Positions 1 through 7,716 are shown, numbered from the stretch's first letter. The stretch is 33,162 nucleotides of DNA from Synergistaceae bacterium (GCA_031280635.1 JAITGK010000127.1:1-33162); one strand, 5' to 3'. Notes: generated by a model from the sequence alone, not told the origin. Numbers and translations: made by a program.

Positions 1-116
1 GCGTCATAGGCCCAATGGTTCATCGGCACGTCCATGAACGGATTGAGCGCCGCGAGCGCCGGGGCCGCGAAGGCCGCCAATACCAAAACCGCGACTGCCA
101 CTACATACTTTTTCAT
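1..116 (-). CDS. SLH-domain porin-like outer membrane protein, N-terminal part (cut by window edge)
   Basis: The first 38 residues are visible. They form a clear Sec signal peptide (MKKYVVAVAVLVLAAF, cleavage near AAPALA) followed by NPFMDVPMNHWAYDA, the start of an S-layer homology (SLH) domain. From family knowledge, Synergistota carry abundant outer-membrane porins built as signal peptide, SLH domain and beta-barrel; the SLH domain ties the barrel to the cell wall. The ATG at 116 is preceded by AGGGGG at about 10 nt. Upstream lies a leader of about 320 nt or more with a 16-bp tandem repeat, suggesting its own, possibly strongly controlled, transcription. The barrel itself is outside the window, so the porin call rests on the start only; another SLH-anchored envelope protein is possible. 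Confidence 0.75.
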   Translation of the reverse strand, partial: MKKYVVAVAVLVLAAFAAPALAALNPFMDVPMNHWAYD

Positions 117-528
117 TGCTGTTTTTCCCCCTAAATATTTGCTTTTTGGCCGTTCGCGCCTTCCGGCTTCGCTGCCCGGCTGTAGGGGGAATTTGGGATA
201 AGTTTCCTCGTTTCCTTGTCCCTTTCTCCCCATTACTGGCTTGCTCAGTTACCGGCTGGTTCGGCTCCCGGCTTGCCCGGTTGCCGGCTGTTCGGCCTTT
301 CAGCGCTTTCCCGTCTTGTTTGCTCTCCCTTGCTGGCTTTTTGGGGGAAACACACCTCTCTTTCCCGCCCTCGGGGTTTCACAAACTGGGAAACATGAAC
401 CGCCGCTCTCATTTCTTCATTTGAGAGCGTGATGATAATACACCATCTCAAGGTTTTGTATTTAGGTCTTAAGACCCATTTTCCAGAGAGAAGGATTGGG
501 GGGCTCCGCCATAAAAATCTCACGCGCG
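117..528 (-). promoter_or_regulatory. Long untranslated region upstream of the SLH protein gene
   Basis: No convincing gene lies in these roughly 410 bases; the short open frames on both strands have no ribosome-binding site or recognisable product. Reading the minus strand, a TATTAT box lies at 435-440. It could be a -10 element and would give a leader of roughly 310 nt before the ATG at 116. The leader is rich in purines on the sense strand and holds a 16-bp tandem repeat (226-289). Strongly expressed surface-protein genes often have long stable leaders, which is the inference here. No -35 box could be matched with confidence. Confidence 0.35.
226..289 (-). repeat. 16-bp imperfect tandem repeat, 4 units, in the SLH gene leader
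   Basis: On the minus strand the hexamer AGCCGG starts units at 289, 273 and 257, and the variant AGCCAG starts one at 241. The spacing is exactly 16 bp each time. The units share AGCCGG-N-A/G followed by C/G-rich sequence ending in GCA or CC. The repeat lies in the presumed 5' leader of the SLH porin gene, about 110-175 nt before its start codon. Confidence 0.6.
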
Positions 529-556
529 GGCCGCGGGGACGACGCTCCCCGCGGCC
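511..556 (-). terminator. Probable Rho-independent terminator of abgT
   Basis: A perfect 11-bp GC-rich stem (529-539 paired with 546-556, loop 540-545) starts 21 nt downstream of the abgT stop on the minus strand. A run of five T follows on that strand at 513-517, about 11 nt after the stem. That gap is longer than usual, so termination efficiency is uncertain. Confidence 0.5.
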
Positions 557-577
557 TTCGCGTTTGTCGCCATAGCG

Positions 578-2116
578 TTACTTCAAGAATATGTTGCCGC
601 CCGGCCCCAGGGGAAGGTTCAACGTGACCCACACGCTGAGTTGGATCAGCCACACAATGGTGAAGCTGAAGGAGAAGGGAAACATGTTGGCGATGACGGT
701 ACCCATGCCGGTGTCCTTCTCATAGCGCTGGGCGAAGCCCAAGATCAGGGGCATGTACGAGAAAAGAGGGGTGAGGGGGTTCGTGATGGAGTCGCCGATA
801 CGGTAGGCCACCTGCGTTACCGCTGGATCCAGGTTGAGCAGCATCAGCATTGGGACGAACACCGGCGCGAGAATGGCCCATTTAGCCGACGCCGAGGCAA
901 TGAAGATATTGATGAGGCACGCGGTGAAAACAATGCCGATTAGAAGCGGAACGCCGGTGAAGTTCAAGCTCTTCAAGACCCCCGCGCCCTTGATGGCGAT
1001 GATCGCGCCCAGGTTGCTCCAATTGAAATAGCTCGCGAACTGGGCCGAGAAGAAGCACAACAGGATATAGGGCGCCATGTCCCTAAAGGCGTTGGTGATG
1101 TCGGCGAAAAGCTGCTTGTCGTTTCCATATTTTCCGCTGACAAAGCCATAGACGGCTCCGGGAATGAAAAAAAGGACCGTGACGGTGACGATGATGCCGC
1201 TCATGAACGGGGAGCTGGGCGCCATGATGGATCCGCCCTTGGCGGGGTCTCCCATAAAGGGGTCCGAGCCCAGGCACATTAGCGCCACCACGAGCGCCGC
1301 CGCGCAGAAGGCCTTAAAGGCGGCCTTTAACCCCTTTCGCTCCTGAGGGGTGAGTTCTCTTTCTGAATCCACCTTGCCGTACCTGGCGAGGTCAATCCCG
1401 GCGTAGCGGGGAATGAGCACTTTCTCGGATACCAGCACCCCCGTCAGTGTCAGCAGGAAAGACGAGGTCAAAAGGAAATAGTAGTTGATAGCGGGGGACG
1501 CCGCGTAGTTGGGGTCGATCATCCGCGCCGCGAGCTCCGTAAAGCCATAGGCCAGGGCGTCGCTGATGCCCAGAATGGCGCAGGCGCAGAAGCCAGCTGA
1601 CACGGAGGCCAAGGCGGTGAACATGCCCACCATGGGGTTTCGACCCATGCTCAGGTACGTGGCGGCCGCCAAAGGAGGCATGACGACGAAGGCGGAGTCC
1701 CCCGCCACGTTGCCGCTGATGCATACGAAGACGATGATCGCCGTGACCAGCACCGGAGAGACCTTTAACAACATCCTCCGCATCAAGGCCGCGAGGAACC
1801 CGCTCCTCTCGGCGACGCCCGTGCCGATGACGGCCACGAGCACCACGCCCAGCGGGGGGTAACCGGAGAAGTTGGTGACGGCGAGGCTCCATATCTTGCG
1901 AAAACCCTCTTTGGAGAGAAGGTTGACCACCGTCACCGTAGCGCCCGTCCCCGGATGCGTGGCCTGGACGCCAAAGATAGCGCACAACCACGAGACCACC
2001 AACACCGTCGCCGCCAAGATGATGAACAGCGATATAGGGTGCGGCAGCTTGTTTCCCGCCCGCTCAATCCACGCCAAAAAACCCTTTGTGGGAACCCCTT
2101 CTCGCGCGCTTTCCAT
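578..2116 (-). CDS. abgT: AbgT-family transporter
   Basis: A 512-residue multi-pass membrane protein of the AbgT family, whose best known member imports p-aminobenzoyl-glutamate and others export sulfonamides with the proton gradient. Seen here: hydrophobic segments throughout, starting with LFIILAATVLVVSWLCAIFG near residue 30. The conserved-looking stretches are GTGVAERSGFLAALMRR, GNVAGDSAFVVMPPLAA and GDSITNPLTPLFSYMPL. Length is normal for the family (about 500-510). I chose the ATG at 2116 (MESAREG) because AGGAG sits 9 nt upstream; an ATG at 2125 overlaps that ribosome-binding site. The gene seems to be transcribed alone: repeat A with a terminator-like end separates it from the upstream abgB gene, and a strong stem-loop follows its stop. 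The nearby AbgB-like amidohydrolase suggests a shared role in uptake and hydrolysis of acyl-glutamate-type compounds; the exact substrate is not shown. Confidence 0.88.
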   Translation of the reverse strand: MESAREGVPTKGFLAWIERAGNKLPHPISLFIILAATVLVVSWLCAIFGVQATHPGTGATVTVVNLLSKEGFRKIWSLAVTNFSGYPPLGVVLVAVIGTGVAERSGFLAALMRRMLLKVSPVLVTAIIVFVCISGNVAGDSAFVVMPPLAAATYLSMGRNPMVGMFTALASVSAGFCACAILGISDALAYGFTELAARMIDPNYAASPAINYYFLLTSSFLLTLTGVLVSEKVLIPRYAGIDLARYGKVDSERELTPQERKGLKAAFKAFCAAALVVALMCLGSDPFMGDPAKGGSIMAPSSPFMSGIIVTVTVLFFIPGAVYGFVSGKYGNDKQLFADITNAFRDMAPYILLCFFSAQFASYFNWSNLGAIIAIKGAGVLKSLNFTGVPLLIGIVFTACLINIFIASASAKWAILAPVFVPMLMLLNLDPAVTQVAYRIGDSITNPLTPLFSYMPLILGFAQRYEKDTGMGTVIANMFPFSFSFTIVWLIQLSVWVTLNLPLGPGGNIFLK

Positions 2117-2142
2117 ATTCCACATCTCCTTTCTTTTCTTTA

Positions 2143-2245
2143 ATAACGGATTGCGCGATCACGCGCGGAAATAAGAGACCAAAAGCCGGATACAAACGGT
2201 AAAAACTTTGCGCGTAAAAGAGCCAACGGCTCTATAACGGATTGC
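2143..2245 (-). repeat. Interspersed repeat element, copy A
   Basis: One of about seven copies in the window of a roughly 90-bp intergenic element. Read on the minus strand it starts with the hairpin AGAGCC-GTT-GGCTCT followed by TTTTACGCGC, and runs to CGCGCGTGATCGCGCAATCCGTTAT. This copy is flanked by an identical 12-bp direct repeat, ATAACGGATTGC (2143-2154 and 2234-2245). It lies just after the abgB stop, so its hairpin plus T-run probably ends the alsT-abgB transcript. Confidence 0.75.
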
Positions 2246-2246
2246 C

Positions 2247-3686
2247 TCAGTGAGGCTTTACCTCAGGGGGAATGGCGCAGTGGTACTTGCCATCGGCGGT
2301 GCGGGCGCGGAACTCCGCGGCGGCTTTTTCCAGCAGGTCAGGCTTTGTCAGCAGCTCCACTCCGGCCATGGCCAGCGCCTTGCCCGCCATGAGCATTCCC
2401 TTGTGGCATATCTCGGAGCGCCCGGCCGCCACCCACTGCCAGGAGTGCTCCACCGTCCCGAAGGGGAAACAGGCGACGCCCATCTGCCCCGTGGGAACGT
2501 TGAAGCTCACGTCGCCCACGTCCGTGGAGCCGGGCATGGCGGCCTCCGTGGCGTAGAAGGGCAGAATGTCATTGGCGACGGGCTTCGCGGCGATGCGCTT
2601 CGCTTCCTTGACAAAAGAGAGGCCGTACATGTCAATGAGGCTGGAGTAAGCCCGCTCCTTGTCGCGTTCGCTCAACGTGCCGATAAAGCGCTTGGCGTAG
2701 GCCTCGTCCTCGGCGGTCACCTCGAAGGGGCCGACCTCAGTCATTTTTTCGTGGAGCAGTCGAGCTAGAACCTCATTGGGAATGACCTCCGCGCAGGCGC
2801 TGTCCCATTCTATGGTTAGCTCCGCGCCGGTCATGAGGGCCGCGCCTTTGGCGATGTCGGCGACGCGCTCGTAGATCTCCGCCACCTGCGAGGTTTTTGG
2901 GGCGCGGATGAAGTAGAGCGACGTGGCCTGAGGCTGTACCACGTTCGGGGCGCGCCCGCCGCCGTCGATGAGGGCGTAGTGAATCCGGGCCTCTTGAATC
3001 ACGTGCTCCCGGAGGTAGTTGACCCCCACGTTCATCAACTCCACGGCGTCCAGGGCGCTGCGCCCCAGGTGAGGCGCGGCGGCGGCGTGGGCGGGAATAC
3101 CCTTGAAGTGGAAGTAAATCTGGAAGTTGGCCAGGCTGCTCATGGACATGGAGCGGTTTGTCGCGAAGGGGTGCCAGGTCAGGGCCGCGTCCAGCCCGTT
3201 AAAGACCCCGGCGCGCGCCATGTACGCCTTGCCCGACCCGCTTTCCTCGCCGGGACAGCCGTAATAGCGCAGCGTTCCGCCAAGGCCGCTTTCCTTCATG
3301 TAGTCCCTCAACGCCACGATAGCCGCCAGGGAGCCCGCCCCCAGGGCCTGATGCCCGCAGCCATGCCCGTGGGCGTCCTCCGCCAGGGGCGCTCGCTGGG
3401 TGGAGTTCGCCGCCTGACTGAGCCCCGCCAGGGCGTCGTACTCGCCCAGAAAACCGATGGCGGGGCCTTTGCCATTGGAAAACGTCGCGATGAAGGCGTG
3501 GGGCATGTCCGCCACCCCGCGCTCCACCTGAAAACCCTCCTCCGCCAGCGCGCCGCAGATGGCGTCGGCGGATCGGGCCACGGCGAAGCGGATCTCCGCG
3601 CACTCCCACACTTTGTCGCTCACGCCAATAGAGAGGTCTCGCTTGGCCTCCACCAACGCTGATATTTTGTCTTTAAGCTCGTTCAA
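2247..3686 (-). CDS. abgB: M20-family amidohydrolase, AbgB-like (aminobenzoyl-glutamate utilization B type)
   Basis: A 479-residue zinc amidohydrolase of the M20D/AbgB type, predicted to cleave an amide bond in an N-acyl amino acid such as p-aminobenzoyl-glutamate. Visible metal and catalytic motifs: HGHGCGH (about 106-112, Cys and His ligands), CPGEESGSGK (about 144-153, the Glu pair), TWHPF (about 171-174) and STDVGDVSF near the C-terminus. The dimerisation domain with the IPAHAAAAPHLGRSALDAVE stretch lies at about 197-216. Length matches E. coli AbgB (481). The start is a TTG at 3686 with AAGGAG 10 nt upstream. The open frame continues far upstream of that codon, but only because it is antisense-like shadow sequence inside alsT. 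The gene lies 17 nt behind alsT, so the two are one operon. No AbgA partner is present here. Confidence 0.85.
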   Translation of the reverse strand: MNELKDKISALVEAKRDLSIGVSDKVWECAEIRFAVARSADAICGALAEEGFQVERGVADMPHAFIATFSNGKGPAIGFLGEYDALAGLSQAANSTQRAPLAEDAHGHGCGHQALGAGSLAAIVALRDYMKESGLGGTLRYYGCPGEESGSGKAYMARAGVFNGLDAALTWHPFATNRSMSMSSLANFQIYFHFKGIPAHAAAAPHLGRSALDAVELMNVGVNYLREHVIQEARIHYALIDGGGRAPNVVQPQATSLYFIRAPKTSQVAEIYERVADIAKGAALMTGAELTIEWDSACAEVIPNEVLARLLHEKMTEVGPFEVTAEDEAYAKRFIGTLSERDKERAYSSLIDMYGLSFVKEAKRIAAKPVANDILPFYATEAAMPGSTDVGDVSFNVPTGQMGVACFPFGTVEHSWQWVAAGRSEICHKGMLMAGKALAMAGVELLTKPDLLEKAAAEFRARTADGKYHCAIPPEVKPH

Positions 3687-3703
3687 CGCAAGCGCGCTCC
3701 TTT

Positions 3704-5110
3704 CTACTTCGAAAAACCCTTGATAAACTCCGGATCGGCTTTGGGATCGGACTCCCCCGCCTTGTGGCGCTTGACGTAGTCGGCGTAGACCTTGCGAGTC
3801 ACCCCAGACAGAAGCAGTATCGCCACCAGGTTCACCAGAGCCATGACGCCGTTGAAGAAATCCGCCATTTCCCACACCAACGGCACGTCGCTGACCGCGC
3901 CAAAAAAGAGCATCCCCAACACGACGACGCGGAAGACGAACAAGCCATAGCCGCCAAAGCCGGGGAAGATATAGCCCAGGTTGCTCTCCCCGTAGTAATA
4001 GTTTCCGAGGATCGAAGTCCAGGAGAAGAAGGCGAGGGCGACGGTGATGAGGATTGGACCCAGCTCGCCGACGGTGGCCCTGAGCGCCAGCTGCGTGAGT
4101 TCGATGCCGGTCTTCCCGGAACCTACTTCCCCAGACAGCAAAACAATGGCGGCGGTCGCCGTGCAGATCAGAATGGTGTCCACAAAGACCCCCATCATGG
4201 CGACGAAGCCCTGACGGGCCGGGTGGTTGACCTCGGCCGTCGCGTTGGCGTTGGGGGTGGAGCCCATGCCCGCCTCGTTGGAGAAGAGCCCTCTGGCCAC
4301 GCCATACCTGAAGGCCATCGCCACGGTGTACCCCAGTATCCCGCCAGCCACGGGTTTGACCCCAAACGCGCTTGTCACTATCAGGCGCAGGACGGAGGGC
4401 AGAAGGGTGATGTGCGTGATCACCACGTACAAGGCGACAAGGATATACATGAGAGCCATGATCGGAACGACGATCTCGGCCACTCTCGCTATACGCCTCA
4501 GCCCGCCGAAGATCACGAGCCCCGTCAGGATCATCACCGCCACCGCCACCGACGCCTTGTCCGCCCCGAACGTCCCGGCGGCGGCCGCGATGGAGTTGGT
4601 CTGCACCGCGTTGAAGATCAACGCCATGGATATGGTGATGCAAACCGCGAACAGAATGCCCATCCAGCGCTGCCCTAAGCCCCTTTCGATGTAGTAGGCC
4701 GGGCCCCCGCGGTACGTCCCGTCGCCTTTGCTGACGCGGAAGACCTGGCCGAGAGTCGCCTCCGCCATAATCGTCGCCATGCCGACCAAGGCGGTCATCC
4801 ACATCCAAAAGATAGCTCCGGGCCCGCCCGACGCCAGAGCCGACGCCACCCCCGCCAGGTTGCCCGTGCCCACTTGGGCCGCCAGGCCGGTGCACAGCGC
4901 CTGAAAAGAGGTAATACCGCCTGTTTTCTCCCCACGCAGTCCCTTCAAGGTGACTTTGAACATGTAGACGAAGTACCTGATCTGCGGAAAGCCAAGCCGG
5001 ATGCTGTAGTAGACCCCGGCGCCCAGCAACAGCCAGATCATGAGCCACCCCCATAAAACCCCGTTGCACGCGATGAAAAACGACATCAGCCTGGCTTGAA
5101 TTTCCTCCAT
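3704..5110 (-). CDS. alsT: Sodium:alanine/glycine symporter (AGCS family)
   Basis: A 468-residue AGCS-family transporter (AlsT/DagA type) that imports alanine, glycine or similar amino acids with sodium. Seen: about ten hydrophobic helices and family-typical stretches, including FQALCTGLAAQVGTGNLAGV (about 69-88), GGPGAIFWMW, GGPAYYIERGLG, FRYGVARGLFSNEAGMGS and FFSWTSILGNYYYGE. Length is normal for the family (450-490). The ATG at 5110 has AAGGAGG about 8 nt upstream. It is the first gene of a two-gene operon with the AbgB-like amidohydrolase, suggesting that the amino acid or amide imported or released by one is handled by the other. A perfect 12-bp palindrome overlapping a TATAAG box lies just upstream and may be an operator. 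Confidence 0.9.
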   Translation of the reverse strand: MEEIQARLMSFFIACNGVLWGWLMIWLLLGAGVYYSIRLGFPQIRYFVYMFKVTLKGLRGEKTGGITSFQALCTGLAAQVGTGNLAGVASALASGGPGAIFWMWMTALVGMATIMAEATLGQVFRVSKGDGTYRGGPAYYIERGLGQRWMGILFAVCITISMALIFNAVQTNSIAAAAGTFGADKASVAVAVMILTGLVIFGGLRRIARVAEIVVPIMALMYILVALYVVITHITLLPSVLRLIVTSAFGVKPVAGGILGYTVAMAFRYGVARGLFSNEAGMGSTPNANATAEVNHPARQGFVAMMGVFVDTILICTATAAIVLLSGEVGSGKTGIELTQLALRATVGELGPILITVALAFFSWTSILGNYYYGESNLGYIFPGFGGYGLFVFRVVVLGMLFFGAVSDVPLVWEMADFFNGVMALVNLVAILLLSGVTRKVYADYVKRHKAGESDPKADPEFIKGFSK

Positions 5111-5136
5111 TAGAACCCCTCCTTAGATTCGCGCTC

Positions 5137-5148
5137 ATAAGCGCTTAT
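5137..5148. promoter_or_regulatory. 12-bp palindrome upstream of alsT, possible operator
   Basis: ATAAGCGCTTAT is a perfect palindrome 26 nt before the alsT start. On the minus strand it overlaps TTATAAG, a possible -10 box, so a bound repressor would block transcription. The binding protein is unknown; the MurR/RpiR regulator encoded next door is one candidate by position only. Confidence 0.3.
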
Positions 5149-5157
5149 AATTACCCA

Positions 5158-5222
5158 TATGGGGCTCCGCCCCTCAAACAAAACCCCGCTTAGGGGTCGG
5201 GAACCCCTAAGAACCCCATTTA
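5158..5222. repeat. Second interspersed repeat type (CTTAGGGGTC hairpin element), copy 1
   Basis: It contains GGGGCTCCGCCCC followed by the stem CTTAGGGGT/ACCCCTAAG and AACCCCATTTAT. A second copy with the same order of parts (GGGGCCTCGCCCC, CTTAGGGGTC/GACCCCTAAG, AACCTCATTTAT) lies at 9063-9120. A partial inverted copy lies at 7773-7835. Confidence 0.65.
5175..5211 (-). terminator. Terminator-like hairpin after rpiR
   Basis: On the minus strand the 9-bp stem (5211-5203 with 5197-5189, loop of 5) is followed by CGGGGTTTTGTTTG. It lies about 40 nt after the rpiR stop and would end the glnA-rpiR transcript. The hairpin is part of the interspersed element at 5158-5222. Confidence 0.45.
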
Positions 5223-5250
5223 TTCGGCGTTTCCTTTATTCGGCGTTTTC
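5219..5250. repeat. Tandem 16-bp duplication abutting the rpiR stop codon
   Basis: TTTATTCGGCGTTTCC (5219-5234) is followed at once by TTTATTCGGCGTTTTC (5235-5250), with one mismatch. The second unit touches the rpiR stop at 5251. Confidence 0.7.
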
Positions 5251-6162
5251 TTACTCTCGGCTGCCGTTGACCCTTTGTGGTATGCCGATTAAGGTCTCGT
5301 CAACGACGTATCTGTCGTACTTTTGAACCCGTTTTGCCGCGATCTTGCCGTTTTTCAAAAAGATCGCGTACAGCAGCGCGTGGGTCAGGATCATCGGGGC
5401 CGCGTAGGCGTCGATAAAGGTGATGGTCCATTGAGGCGTCAGGAGCAGGCAATCCGCGTAGGCCGCCGCTGGAGAGAGCACGCTGTCCGACATCACAATG
5501 ATCTTCGTCTTAGAGCTTGTTTTTCGTAAAACTTCCAAAATTTTGTTCGTGCTGGTGGGGTATCGGGGAAAGCTGAAGGCCAAAACGGCGTCGTTTTCCG
5601 TCATGTCAGCGAACGCGGCGAAATCGGGAATGTCGAAGCGAGTCAATTTGATGACGTTTTTACGAATGATGCTCAGATAGGAAGTCGCGTAGTCGGCGAG
5701 AAAGTGGTTGAGCCCCCCCGCCACGGCAATAACCTTTTCCGCGGCGGCGAGGAGGTCCGCGGCCCGCTCCAGCGCGGCGGCGTCGAGGCCGCGGTATGTT
5801 TTGTCAATGCACTTGCCCTCTAAGGCGAAGATCTCGCCGATAACCTTCCGCACCCCTTCGGCTCCAGCCTTGGCCACACCCTGAAGGCTGTCGTGTCCGT
5901 GGTTTTCCTCACCGATCTGGGCGCGGATCGCTTCTTGAAGGCCAGGGAACCCCTTGTACCCTAGAAGGCGCGCGAAACGCGTGACGCTTGGCTCACTGAC
6001 GCTGGTGGCGAACGAGAGTTCCGTTATGCTCGAATACGCTAGGTCCGCGTAGTTCTGCGCGATAAAGCGGGCGAGAATGTACTGTTTGGGGCTGAAAAAC
6101 TCGCTCCGCGACCTCAGGCGCTCCAGCAACGCCCCCTTGGGGGACGCGCGTTTCCCGCCCAT
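5251..6162 (-). CDS. MurR/RpiR-family transcriptional regulator
   Basis: A 303-residue regulator with the two-domain plan of the RpiR family. The N-terminal helix-turn-helix region lies at about 20-95; its recognition part is SITELSFATSVSEPSVTRF at about 41-59 and LGYKGFPGLQEAI follows. The C-terminal SIS domain from about 125 to 280 normally binds a sugar phosphate or related ligand (VIAVAGGLNHFLADYA, AVLAFSFPRYPTSTNKI, TKIIVMSDSVLSPAA). The ATG at 6162 has AAGGGGG 9 nt upstream. The gene follows glnA by 26 nt, so both are one transcript. It probably controls this nitrogen or amino-acid locus; direct repeats upstream of glnA are a candidate binding site. The ligand cannot be read from the sequence. 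Confidence 0.88.
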   Translation of the reverse strand: MGGKRASPKGALLERLRSRSEFFSPKQYILARFIAQNYADLAYSSITELSFATSVSEPSVTRFARLLGYKGFPGLQEAIRAQIGEENHGHDSLQGVAKAGAEGVRKVIGEIFALEGKCIDKTYRGLDAAALERAADLLAAAEKVIAVAGGLNHFLADYATSYLSIIRKNVIKLTRFDIPDFAAFADMTENDAVLAFSFPRYPTSTNKILEVLRKTSSKTKIIVMSDSVLSPAAAYADCLLLTPQWTITFIDAYAAPMILTHALLYAIFLKNGKIAAKRVQKYDRYVVDETLIGIPQRVNGSRE

Positions 6163-6188
6163 GCGACAGTCCCCCTTTCCGGTACTCT

Positions 6189-7577
6189 CTAGAAATAAAG
6201 CTCGTACTCTTGAGGCGCGGGAGCGTTGTAGACGTAGTCGGCCTCAGCCCTCTTGGCCGAGATCCAAAGGTCGAACAGTTCCTTGGGGAAAACCGGTTCC
6301 AGATACTGATGGTCTTTTTCCAAGCCATCCATGACGGCGTGTAGGTTGAGGGGGAACTTCCCAGCCCCGCCGGAGCTCGCGTCGCCGAACTTCAGCGCCA
6401 CGGGGTCGCGCCCGCGCAGAATCCCGTCGCACCCGGCCAAGGTCATTGCCGCCAACATGTAGTGGACGTTGGCTGAGGCGTCCCCCGTGCGGTACTCCAT
6501 GCGCACCTCTTTTTTGCCCAGGTAGCCGGGAATCCGGACGGCGGCGTTGCGAGAGGCCTTGGCGAAGCTGGCGCTGACGGGGGCCTCATAGCCCGATATC
6601 AGCCGTCGGTAGCTGTTGGTGCTGGGGTTGGTGAAGGCCAGCAGACTTCCCGTAAGGCTGTGTTCCAAGAGCCCCGCGATGTAGGAAAGCCCCTGGCGGG
6701 AAAGCCCGTAAAGCTCGTCGCCGATAAAAATAGACGCGCCGCTTTTTTCGAGAAACTGATGGACGTGCATTCCACTGCCGGCCATTTTGTAAAGGGGCTT
6801 GGGCATAAACGTGACCTTCAGCCCCATCTTGTCGGCCACTGAGCGGATGATCCACTTGGCCAGACAGACGTTGTCCGCCGCCTTCTGAATGTTCATGAAG
6901 TTTAGCTCGATTTCGAGCTGGGACGCCCCCACCTCGTGGTGGTGGTACTTGACTGGGATGCCAATTTCCTCCATGAGGGACACCGTCCGATTACGAAAGT
7001 CCATGTAGCGGTCGTCCGGCGGAAGGCGGTGGTATCCCTGATGGGGGGCGAAACGCGGGTTGGTGTCGAAACCGTGTCCCAGGCCCTCGGCCGAGCCCAC
7101 CGAGTAAAAAGAGCCCGTCACGTCACACCCATACTCCACGGAGTTAAAAATGTAGAACTCCAGCTCCACCAAGGCCCGCATGTCGTCGGCGATGTTTTTC
7201 TCCCGGAGGAAACCGCGGGTTTTCTTGACGATGTTCCGGGGATACTGGTCGAAGAGGTCGCCGCTGGCGGTGCGCACGTCCCCAAGCGCGTGAAGGATCC
7301 GAAAGCCGCCCCGTTTCTCGATAAAGGCGGTCTCCTCGTCCGGCACAATGATCATGTCGGACTCCGTAACCTTGGCGTAGCCGTAGTTGGACGCGTCAAA
7401 GCCGATGCCCTTCTTGAAGAGCTCTTTTGTGGCGTAGGACTTGGGCAGGGTCACGCTGCGCAGGCTTCCGTTCAGGTCCAGGGCTATCAGGTTCAAGAAA
7501 TCGAAAGCGCCGTCTCCAAGGTATTTTTCGAGAACCATTTCGCCCACCGCGCCAAACTCCGCATCGCGCGTTTCCAT
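6189..7577 (-). CDS. glnA: Glutamine synthetase family protein (type I fold)
   Basis: A 462-residue protein of the glutamine synthetase family, which joins ammonia to glutamate using ATP. Motifs seen: VELEFYIF (the E-x-E metal pair), HHEVGASQLEIEL (the two further Glu ligands), FMPKPLYKMAGSGMHVHQ, NSYRRL, RIPGY, RTGDASANVHYMLAA and the family-typical C-terminal YELYF. In the substrate loop NGSGMH is expected in classical enzymes but here it reads AGSGMH, so the Asn is Ala. I recall this variant from some anaerobe enzymes, but it leaves open a gamma-glutamyl ligase with another amine substrate. I chose the ATG at 7577 because AGGAGG is 9 nt upstream; a TTG at 7583 is too close. It is first in an operon with the RpiR regulator. 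Confidence 0.85.
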   Translation of the reverse strand: METRDAEFGAVGEMVLEKYLGDGAFDFLNLIALDLNGSLRSVTLPKSYATKELFKKGIGFDASNYGYAKVTESDMIIVPDEETAFIEKRGGFRILHALGDVRTASGDLFDQYPRNIVKKTRGFLREKNIADDMRALVELEFYIFNSVEYGCDVTGSFYSVGSAEGLGHGFDTNPRFAPHQGYHRLPPDDRYMDFRNRTVSLMEEIGIPVKYHHHEVGASQLEIELNFMNIQKAADNVCLAKWIIRSVADKMGLKVTFMPKPLYKMAGSGMHVHQFLEKSGASIFIGDELYGLSRQGLSYIAGLLEHSLTGSLLAFTNPSTNSYRRLISGYEAPVSASFAKASRNAAVRIPGYLGKKEVRMEYRTGDASANVHYMLAAMTLAGCDGILRGRDPVALKFGDASSGGAGKFPLNLHAVMDGLEKDHQYLEPVFPKELFDLWISAKRAEADYVYNAPAPQEYELYF

Positions 7578-7608
7578 TGTCAATCGCCTCCTGAAATTTA
7601 TTTCCCGC

Positions 7609-7638
7609 GACGTTTCACGTCCCTATGACGTTCCACGT
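7609..7638. promoter_or_regulatory. Two 12-bp direct repeats in the glnA leader, possible regulator site
   Basis: GACGTTTCACGT (7609-7620) and GACGTTCCACGT (7627-7638) are 18 bp apart start to start and each has ACGT at both ends. They lie 32-61 nt before the glnA start, downstream of the predicted promoter, where a bound repressor could act as a roadblock. The co-transcribed RpiR protein is an obvious candidate, by inference. Confidence 0.4.
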
Positions 7639-7687
7639 TGAAGATAAATTTTCACGAATCAAGAACAATGAAATTTTATTTTCATAA

Positions 7688-7716
7688 AGCTTACATTTTC
7701 TTAACGCCCATGTCAA
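7688..7716 (-). promoter_or_regulatory. Probable sigma-70-type promoter of glnA
   Basis: On the minus strand a perfect TTGACA (7716-7711) is followed after exactly 17 bp by TAAGCT (7693-7688), preceded by TG. The -10 is weak but the -35 and spacing are ideal. It predicts a leader of about 100 nt carrying the direct repeats. Confidence 0.5.

Noticed and set aside
116-432. Short plus-strand frames in the SLH gene leader
   Set aside because: No ribosome-binding site, composition follows the C/T-rich leader complement, and frames overlap a tandem repeat.
3687-5138. Open frame extending the AbgB-like protein upstream by nearly 500 residues
   Set aside because: This part is alsT read in another frame; the extension is Gly/Arg-rich without family similarity. 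The TTG at 3686 has a proper ribosome-binding site.
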